Position numbers and translations under genes: made by a program. This document shows positions 57,797 through 64,000 of a stretch of 64,000 nucleotides of DNA, in pieces. The notes under the pieces were generated by a model, which was given only the letters and a program-made list of their open reading frames with translations, made no database searches and was not told the DNA's origin. The DNA is from Beijerinckiaceae bacterium (GTDB taxonomy: Bacteria; Pseudomonadota; Alphaproteobacteria; Rhizobiales; Beijerinckiaceae): assembly GCA_004564215.1 (NCBI GenBank), contig CP024846.1, positions 1,116,001 through 1,180,000 of the forward strand, in the 5' to 3' direction. Each line of letters starts with the position of its first letter. The first letter of the stretch is position 1.

Positions 57797-59104
57797 TTGA
57801 AAAATAGATCCGAGAAGTCGATTTCCGATTGGCGTGGCATCGCCCTTGCCGGCTACGTGATTATCTTCCTGATGTTCGGTGTCGGGGGGATCTGGACTGC
57901 CGTCGCAAAACTCGACAAGGCCGTCGTCGCGCAAGGGGTTGTCTCCGTAGAAACCAACCGCAAAAGCGTCCAGCACTTCGAAGGCGGTATTGTGCGTGAG
58001 ATCTTCGTCAAGGAGGGCGCTCACGTTGCGAAAGGCGAGGTTCTCTTCGGCCTGCAGGAGATCCAGGCCCAGGCCAACAATGATCTCGTCAGGAACCAAC
58101 TCGATTCCGGCCTCGCGCTCGAAGCCCGGCTGTTGGCCGAACGCGATCGTAAAGACGAAATCGCGTGGCCCCAGGAATTCGCCGGTCGCGTCGCTGACGC
58201 TTTGCTCGAACGCATTATGAGCGATCAGCTGCATCAATTCCAAGAACGTCGCGCGTCACTGGAAGGCCAAGTCAGCGTTCTGGACTCGCGAATTGAACAA
58301 TTGACGATGGAAATAAAGGGTCTTGCGATCGAGAGAGACTCCACCGAAAAGCAGGTCGCTTATATCAATGAAGAACTTATCCATTTGCGCGATCTCGCGA
58401 GAAAGCAGCTCGTAACCCTGACGCGCGTCTACGCGATGGAGCGCGAAAGAACGCGGCTCGAAGGCCTCATCGGCCATTCCATTGCGGATACTTCGAAAGC
58501 GCAGAGTTCGATTGGCGAGGTCAAGACCCAGATCCAACAGCTACGACAAAAATTTCAGGAGGATATCGCTGCCGCCCTCCTCGACGTGAGGCAGAAAATC
58601 GCTGACGCCCGGGAACGGGTCGCCGTGTCGCAGGATGTACTCAATCGCGTCAAAATCGTCGCTCCGTTGGATGGCGCGGTACAGAATTTGAAGGTCTTTA
58701 CCTTGGGGCAGGTCTTGCGGCCCGGCGAAACTCTTTTGGAAATCATTCCAGACGACCAGCCGCTGGTCGTCCAGGCGCAGTTTTCCCCAAACGACATTGA
58801 TAATGTCCATGCAGGACGGCCGGCGGAAATTCGTTTTCCGGCTTTTCATGCGCGTCAAATTCCAGTCATGATGGGACGGATCGAGTCCATCTCCCACGAC
58901 CGGCTGACGGATGAGCAGACCAAGCAATTTTACTTTCTCGGCGTCGTTTCATTGGACCGGAGCGACATTCCTGAGGAATATCGTCCCCGCATCCGACCAG
59001 GAATGCCGGCCGAGATCATCGCGGCCGCCGGTGAGCGTACGGTTTTGAGCTATCTCGTGTCCCCGCTTTCCGAATCGCTTCGCAAATCCTTCCGGGAGCG
59101 ATAA
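57797..59104 (+). CDS. Type I secretion membrane-fusion protein (HlyD/PrtE family)
   Basis: This 435-residue periplasmic adaptor starts at TTG 57797, with no strong ribosome-binding site; the start is uncertain. One N-terminal membrane helix (about 16-38) leads to a biotinyl-lipoyl-like hairpin (VETNRKSVQHFEGGIVREI), a long coiled coil (about 120-270) and a C-terminal beta domain (VKIVAPLDGAVQNLKVFTLG). It links the ABC exporter to an outer-membrane TolC, which is not encoded here. It is 10 bp after the ABC gene. Confidence 0.92.
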   Translation: MKNRSEKSISDWRGIALAGYVIIFLMFGVGGIWTAVAKLDKAVVAQGVVSVETNRKSVQHFEGGIVREIFVKEGAHVAKGEVLFGLQEIQAQANNDLVRNQLDSGLALEARLLAERDRKDEIAWPQEFAGRVADALLERIMSDQLHQFQERRASLEGQVSVLDSRIEQLTMEIKGLAIERDSTEKQVAYINEELIHLRDLARKQLVTLTRVYAMERERTRLEGLIGHSIADTSKAQSSIGEVKTQIQQLRQKFQEDIAAALLDVRQKIADARERVAVSQDVLNRVKIVAPLDGAVQNLKVFTLGQVLRPGETLLEIIPDDQPLVVQAQFSPNDIDNVHAGRPAEIRFPAFHARQIPVMMGRIESISHDRLTDEQTKQFYFLGVVSLDRSDIPEEYRPRIRPGMPAEIIAAAGERTVLSYLVSPLSESLRKSFRER

Positions 59105-59442
59105 CAAGCTAGGTCTGTGCTTAAGAAGGACGCCCAAAATTGTGGCAGATAGGCCACATTTGTGACAATTCATCAGCACCTTGTTTTTAATAATTCTCAT
59201 TGATGATATAAATCAGCTGCGACAGGAATGATCGATACCAAGTTTTCTCAAGACCGATTTATTTAATTCTGCCCGTCGCACCGCCATATTAAACAATTGA
59301 TGCACAACCTCTTTTATTGCCGCGCTTGGTCTCAGCCGCCGCAACTCCTATTATTACCTAAATCTTAAGCCTCTCTGCGATATCCGAGGAACAGCTCACA
59401 TGATTCGCGGTTGTCCAGTCGAAGCTGGTACGGAACGCCCGC
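59105..59442. other. AT-rich intergenic region after the type I secretion genes
   Basis: The gap is AT-rich. An inverted repeat TGTGGC / GCCACA (59141-59146 and 59153-59158) lies near its start. A GGAAC-N16-GGTT pattern at 59388-59412 is one base from the EcfG consensus and 30 bp from the Nudix start. I see no gene. Confidence 0.5.
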
Positions 59443-60027
59443 ATGGGAAACGAAACCATTTCAGGTCCTAAAAACTTGGCGATGACCGAAGGCGCGGTCG
59501 GACTCCAATATGGAGCCCTGCCGTATCGCTTCTCGGATTCTGGCGCGCTGGAAATCCTTCTCGTCACCACCCGGCGGACCAAGCGTTGGATGATTCCCAA
59601 AGGCTGGCCCATCAAAGGGTTAAAAGGAACGAAATCGGCCGCGCGCGAGGCGTATGAGGAGGCCGGCGTTCAAGGCTCCATCAGAATAAAGGCCACCGGC
59701 GTTTTCTCCTACGCAAAGCGGTTCGACGATTGCGATTTCGTCATTCCCTGTGAGGTGTTGGTTTTCCCGTTGCTGGTAAAGCGACAGAATAAAACCTGGC
59801 CCGAATCCCGCCAGAGACAGACCCGGTGGTTTACACCGGAAGAGGCATTGTCGGCCATCTGTGAGGAAAGCCTGAGGGGGTTAATCGCTTCGCTGGTGCG
59901 GGAGATCCGAAACGCGGCCTGTAGCTTTGAAGCCGGCGCCGAGCAAGACAGCCGCGTGTCAAACCGCGAGCTCTCGATTGCCTCGCCGACAAACAGGCGT
60001 CCCCACACGAAGCCTCTTCACGGTTAA
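59443..60027 (+). CDS. Nudix hydrolase
   Basis: This 194-residue protein contains a Nudix box at about 57-75 (GLKGTKSAAREAYEEAGVQ), with the canonical REAYEEAG core. The preceding conserved Glu of the strict box is replaced by Leu, as in the diadenosine/diphosphoinositol polyphosphate branch (PKGWPIKG). Substrate is uncertain; nucleoside diphosphate derivatives or polyphosphates are typical. A polar C-terminal extension (about 165-194) has no known motif. Confidence 0.87.
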   Translation: MGNETISGPKNLAMTEGAVGLQYGALPYRFSDSGALEILLVTTRRTKRWMIPKGWPIKGLKGTKSAAREAYEEAGVQGSIRIKATGVFSYAKRFDDCDFVIPCEVLVFPLLVKRQNKTWPESRQRQTRWFTPEEALSAICEESLRGLIASLVREIRNAACSFEAGAEQDSRVSNRELSIASPTNRRPHTKPLHG

Positions 60028-60376
60028 TACGCCTCCGCAGACGCGCCGTGATTGCGCGAACGTTTTAGCTTCGCAATCGTCTTTCCAAAGTTTGCTCGGC
60101 AAGCCAAAATAGCCCCCTCGTGAGAGACACGCAGCGGATAGGATGCGCCCCGCAACGGCGCCTTCAGCCCGTGGTCGCGCCATTTATCCCGCAGCGCCGC
60201 ATGCATCCTGATTTTCAAGACTCGACAGAGCTTTTGGCCTCATCCATTCTGATGATGACCGCCTGACCTCATATTTTCTATTGTCTTTCCTCACTGCAAA
60301 ACGGCTAGCTCCCCGCGCACCGAAGCCTGGAATGGGTTCACGCGTTTAACAAGAGCAAGATGGGAAGGAATCAATC
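60028..60376. other. Intergenic region before the large cytochrome gene, no feature seen
   Basis: I find no convincing gene or hairpin in these 349 bp. It probably contains the promoter of the cytochrome gene; GGAAGGAA lies close before its ATG at 60377, a good ribosome-binding site. Confidence 0.5.
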
Positions 60377-62887
60377 ATGATCAAATTCGGTTTCGCAAGG
60401 AACCACCTTGCCGCTCTTGGCCTACTAGTGCTGATGGCACTCTTTTGCAGTGCGGAAAGGGCTCTTGCCGCCCAGCCGGATGAGGCGCAGCGGGCCGGAC
60501 GCGAGGCCGCAACCTTCCCGCAGGCGGACGAAGATTATTTCCAAGACATGGACAACGGGGTGGCGCTGAGCCCAGAAGAGATCAAGGGCCGCAACATGTG
60601 GATCGTTTGGACCGGAGGCAATGATCGCCAATGGGACAAGCTGACGAAATTGAGCCTCGGCAACCATGATCTCTTGAAGATTGTGACTTCACACCCAAGT
60701 CAGACTTATTGCTACGGAAAATGTGATCGCGATTCGCGCTGGCATTGGCTGGGGGCGGTCAACGAACCCTGCTTCGAGAAGCCGACAGGCCCCGATCCGG
60801 AACGGTTTGGACTCTGGCTCGATCAACGCGTCAAAGATTGCCCGCCCGATCCCTTCGAGAACGAAACCAAATATCCCGGCGTAAAGATTGGCGCGCGTGG
60901 CCAGCCTGTTGGCGGCGGCAAGATTTTGCCGGTTGGCTCCTATTTCGGCTATGCGACAGGGATCGTCGGTCTGCGGCTCTTCCCCAATCCAGAGTTCGAC
61001 GAGAAGGCGGCGAAACGCTGGGATCCGGAAAAATATTACACCGACCCTGACTATTACAACGATCCCAATCTCGTCCGCCCCTATCGCGTCGGCATGTCCT
61101 GCGGCATCTGCCATGTGAGCCCAAGCCCGATCCACCCGCCGGCCGATCCTTCGCATCCGCAATGGGCCGATCTCAACTCCACCGTCGGCGCGCAATATCT
61201 TTGGTGGGACCGGCTTTTCGCTTACTCGGCCGACCTCAAGAATTTCCTCCATCAGGTGGTCCATTCCTACGCGCCGGGCACGACAGAAACATCTATTGTC
61301 TCGACCGACTATATTAACAATCCACGCTCGAACAACGCGATCTATAATCTCGGTGCACGGCTTGCGTTAGCGCACCGCTGGGGCAAGGAGACGCTGAAAG
61401 GCGGAGAACTCAACAACAAGCAACTTCCCGGTTTTTTTGATCCGCCCAATACGTCCTGGTCGCCGCGCGTCTTAAAAGACGGCTCCGACTCGGTTGGTGC
61501 GGTGGGCGCGCTGAACCGCGTCTATGTCAACATCGGGCTCTACAGCGAGGACTGGTTTACCCATTTCAATCCGGTTTTCGGCGGCAAACCTATCACTCCC
61601 TTCCTCATAAAAAATGCCGAGGAAAATTCGGCCTATTGGCGGGCGACCGAGGCCGGCACCCCTTTCATGGCGCAATTCTTCCTGAAAGCGGGTCAGCCGG
61701 ATCATCTGAAGGATGCGCCCGGCGGGGAGAAATATCTGTCGGCTGACGAGGCCATTTTGAAGCGGGGCAAAATCGCATTCGCCGACACTTGCGCGCGGTG
61801 CCATTCGAGCAAGCTTCCCGATTTCGCCTGGAAGGCCCTCGATCCAGGCGGCTGCTCCGGTCCCGACTATTTGAACTGCTGGAAGCGCTATTGGGCTTTG
61901 ACAAAGAAGGACGAGTTCAAGGCAAAGATGAGGGAAATCGTCTTGGCGCCCGATTTCCTCAAGGACAATTACCTTTCGACCGATGCGCGCATACCTGTCA
62001 CTTTGCTGCGGACGAACGCTTGCAGCCCACTCGCGACCAATGCAATCCGTGGCAATATTTGGGATAATTTCTCATCATCGACCTATAAGGATCTGCCTTC
62101 AGTCGGAGCCATTACGGTTCAAGATCCCTTTACGGGAGAGCGGCGGCAATACCGGATGCCGGGCGGCGGGCTTGGCTTCACCCGGGTACCCACGCTGATC
62201 AGCACCTGGTCAACGGCACCTTATCTGATCAACAAGCGGATTGGCCCATTTGACGATGATCCTTCCGTCGAGAGCAGAATGAAATTGTTCCAGGCCTCGA
62301 TCGAACAATTGCTTTGGCCTGAAAAACGTCCCCGTGAGGAAAAGCTGGATGGCTTTATCATGCGGACCACGGAGCGAAGCTGGGTCAAAATTCCAAAGCG
62401 GGATATTCCAGTGGAGTTATCGAGTACGTTCGGCTCCCTGCAGGAACCGTTTTCGGGATTGCTGAAGGATTCAATCTCGCGCTTGTTCGATAAAGACGGC
62501 AACTTTGTCCTTGGCCCAATTCCGAAAGGGCTGCCGATTAATCTGTTGGCCAATTACCGGCCGCTAGCTGATATCGAGGGCATTGCGGGGAAGGCAGAGC
62601 ATGCAAAGAACTTCGTGGGCTTGCTGGCAATATTGGCCATGAATGTGCCAGCGCCAGGCCCAAGCGCAACCGATGAAGAAATGCTTGCTTGGGTGCAGAA
62701 ACTGCGTGAGCCCTTGTTAAAGCTCAGTAAATGTCCAGATTTCGTGGTCAACCGCGGTCATTATTTCGGCACCGCGAAATTCAACGACTTCGAGGGCCTC
62801 ACCGACGACGAAAAAGCCTATGGGGCCGAGCCGGTTCTGAGCGATGACGACAAGCGCGCCTTGATCGAATTTATTAAGACATTCTGA
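60377..62887 (+). CDS. Very large secreted two-haem c-type cytochrome, function unknown
   Basis: This 836-residue protein has a signal peptide (hydrophobic 12-24, cleavage near ALAAQ). Two CxxCH haem motifs are CGICH (Cys242-His246) and CARCH (Cys472-His476), 230 residues apart. The C-terminal half holds NACSPLATNAIRGNIWDNFS and GFTRVPTLISTWSTAPYL, a pattern I recall from large c-type cytochromes of Rhizobiales and Acidobacteria. The spacing recalls RoxA-type dihaem oxygenases, but I see no decisive evidence. It would depend on the Ccm system for haem attachment. Confidence 0.8.
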   Translation: MIKFGFARNHLAALGLLVLMALFCSAERALAAQPDEAQRAGREAATFPQADEDYFQDMDNGVALSPEEIKGRNMWIVWTGGNDRQWDKLTKLSLGNHDLLKIVTSHPSQTYCYGKCDRDSRWHWLGAVNEPCFEKPTGPDPERFGLWLDQRVKDCPPDPFENETKYPGVKIGARGQPVGGGKILPVGSYFGYATGIVGLRLFPNPEFDEKAAKRWDPEKYYTDPDYYNDPNLVRPYRVGMSCGICHVSPSPIHPPADPSHPQWADLNSTVGAQYLWWDRLFAYSADLKNFLHQVVHSYAPGTTETSIVSTDYINNPRSNNAIYNLGARLALAHRWGKETLKGGELNNKQLPGFFDPPNTSWSPRVLKDGSDSVGAVGALNRVYVNIGLYSEDWFTHFNPVFGGKPITPFLIKNAEENSAYWRATEAGTPFMAQFFLKAGQPDHLKDAPGGEKYLSADEAILKRGKIAFADTCARCHSSKLPDFAWKALDPGGCSGPDYLNCWKRYWALTKKDEFKAKMREIVLAPDFLKDNYLSTDARIPVTLLRTNACSPLATNAIRGNIWDNFSSSTYKDLPSVGAITVQDPFTGERRQYRMPGGGLGFTRVPTLISTWSTAPYLINKRIGPFDDDPSVESRMKLFQASIEQLLWPEKRPREEKLDGFIMRTTERSWVKIPKRDIPVELSSTFGSLQEPFSGLLKDSISRLFDKDGNFVLGPIPKGLPINLLANYRPLADIEGIAGKAEHAKNFVGLLAILAMNVPAPGPSATDEEMLAWVQKLREPLLKLSKCPDFVVNRGHYFGTAKFNDFEGLTDDEKAYGAEPVLSDDDKRALIEFIKTF

Positions 62888-63267
62888 CGAGCCGAACCCA
62901 CCGTTCGCGATGAGGCCGATATAAAGTCAGCTGACTTTATATCGGCCTGTCTCTGTAGGTCTAGCCGCGAGCCGTGATCCATCATCGAAATAAATAGGCG
63001 GTCGGGCCAATCTCGACCGGCTCTATGGAAGATTTCTTCGACCCTCACCCTGCTTTCTCCCCTAAGAAAAATTTAAAGGAAAGCAAGACGCAACGTAAGA
63101 AGCCCGTAAAGACCTCCCCCCAACCTGGATGATATCAAGGCGGATATCGGGGGGTTCTGCACGTTCCCACCCTACCGGATAGAACGGGCGGCTGTAACTC
63201 CACCCATTTTGGACGCAAATCGAACTGCGGGCGAACATTCTTTCTCATCATTTGTCGGAGAGACGAG
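62888..63267. other. Intergenic region between the large cytochrome and hoxX, containing a long palindrome
   Basis: Apart from the palindrome at 62913-62948 I see no gene. Before hoxX there is GGAGA (63257-63261), a proper ribosome-binding site. Confidence 0.55.
62913..62948. repeat. 36-bp perfect palindrome after the cytochrome gene
   Basis: The sequence starts AGGCCGATATAAAGTCAG and continues with its exact reverse complement, with no spacer. It begins 25 bp after the stop codon. There is no T tract, so it is not a classical intrinsic terminator, though it can fold. It could also be a dimeric regulator site or a repeat. Confidence 0.7.
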
Positions 63268-64000
63268 ATGAGGATTTTACTTATTTCGAGTTCATTCAAT
63301 AGCTTTACGCAGCGCGTTTTTGTTGACCTTGACGACGCTGGACATGATGTCACTTTCGAACTTTCCAAGGACCTCGGGGCTGTGCGCGAGGCCGTCGCCC
63401 TCTTCAATCCAGATGTCATCATCTGCCCCTTCTTGAAGGAGTTCTTGCCTCGAGACATTTGGACCAAGCACCTCGCCATCATTATGCACCCGGGCATAGA
63501 AGGCGATCGTGGCCCGTCCTCCATCGACTGGGCGATCCTCGAAAATCGGAGCACATGGGGAGTGACCGCGCTCGAGGCTGCCGCTGAAATGGACGCAGGT
63601 TCGATCTGGTCGAGCCATAATTTCAACCTTCCCTTCGCAACCAAATCCTATGTCTACCGGACATACATTGTCGAGGTAGGCATGAATGGCATTTTTGCGA
63701 TCATCGACAAACTCTCTGCCCACCGCTCCCACGCGGCAGATCTTGAGCGGGTGGAAAAACGCAGCACGGTCGGTTCTCACGGCAGGGTGAGCCGCAGTAG
63801 GCCGATCGACAAGCGCTGCGTACCTGCCGAGGCCGTTCCTCTATTTCCCGCATCTACAAATGCCGGCAATCCCAAGATCGAGGGCCAGCTGCGCCCGCTC
63901 ATGCGGCAGGCCGATCGCAAAATCGACTGGCTCACGAATACGTCCGAGTTGATCGTTCGCAAAATCCATGCTGCAGACGGGTTTCCCGGCGTTCGGGATC
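63268..64000 (+). CDS. hoxX: Hydrogenase maturation factor HoxX, N-terminal part (cut by window edge)
   Basis: The frame is open from ATG 63268 to the window end (244 residues of about 560-600). The N-terminal formyltransferase-like domain is visible: MRILLISSSFNSFTQRV, HPGIEGDRGPSSIDWA (about 72-87) and the folate-site region GVTALEAAAEMDAGSIW. Full-length HoxX also has a C-terminal enoyl-CoA hydratase-like domain, and together they produce the CO ligand of [NiFe] hydrogenases from formyl-tetrahydrofolate under oxic conditions. It is preceded by GGAGA. Hydrogenase genes are expected just outside the window. Confidence 0.92.
   Translation, partial: MRILLISSSFNSFTQRVFVDLDDAGHDVTFELSKDLGAVREAVALFNPDVIICPFLKEFLPRDIWTKHLAIIMHPGIEGDRGPSSIDWAILENRSTWGVTALEAAAEMDAGSIWSSHNFNLPFATKSYVYRTYIVEVGMNGIFAIIDKLSAHRSHAADLERVEKRSTVGSHGRVSRSRPIDKRCVPAEAVPLFPASTNAGNPKIEGQLRPLMRQADRKIDWLTNTSELIVRKIHAADGFPGVRD

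Noticed and set aside
53451..60027. An integrative element at the tRNA with direct att repeats
   Set aside because: I could not find a second copy of the tRNA 3' end, nor any integrase or transposase gene in this stretch, so only the composition argument remains.

Overview
The window is about 64 kb of GC-rich, densely coding bacterial chromosome. The gene set points to an alphaproteobacterium of the order Hyphomicrobiales (Rhizobiales), probably near Beijerinckiaceae. It carries a C4-pathway hemA (5-aminolevulinate synthase), a class I lysyl-tRNA synthetase, RegB/RegA redox sensing, intracellular PHB depolymerase, petABC, system I cytochrome c maturation, and the start of hoxX. Several intergenic hairpin repeats are of a type common in this order. 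The genus assignment is inference. The window opens in a ccm operon and ends inside hoxX, so both edges cut gene clusters.

Layout. 1-4007: cytochrome c maturation genes (ccmA end, ccmB, ccmC, ccmD, ccmG), split by two secreted-protein genes (DUF2092 family and a glycine-rich protein). 4046-5644: a perfect 16-bp parS site inside a 40-bp palindrome, an orphan gene, and a duplicated GIY-YIG gene flanked by hairpin repeats. One GIY-YIG copy has an in-frame deletion. 5645-24525: mostly housekeeping genes (YheT-type hydrolase, ligA, hemA, UDP-glucuronate epimerase, cfa, AidB-like flavoprotein, phosphoglucomutase/phosphomannomutase, LysR, trxB, hemF, trmL). 24713-34250: petABC, lysK, pyrD, a thiolase, gpmA and alkB. 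34240-35798: an M4 protease of the protealysin type, overlapping an emfourin-like inhibitor gene. 35996-42213: a nitrilase-family gene and an oligopeptide ABC transporter with a fused double ATPase. 42306-50747: fadB, corA, an RluA-type synthase, a Sel1-repeat protein, a ThiE-like protein, secB, a YgjP-type metalloprotein and phaZ. 51141-53526: regB, regA and a CAU-anticodon tRNA.

54001-59104 is the most distinctive accessory module. It has an animal-type haem peroxidase with a C-terminal RTX-like region, followed by the ATPase and membrane-fusion subunits of a type I secretion system, with AT-rich DNA on both sides. It is followed by a Nudix hydrolase, a very large secreted two-haem cytochrome of unknown role with a 36-bp perfect palindrome downstream, and hoxX.

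The theme is haem, cytochrome and redox biology. hemA and hemF make haem, ccm attaches it to c-type cytochromes, petABC and the large cytochrome use it, RegBA senses redox state, and the peroxidase needs haem. hoxX suggests an oxygen-tolerant [NiFe] hydrogenase cluster just beyond the right edge. I found no CRISPR array, rRNA, prophage or intact insertion sequence.
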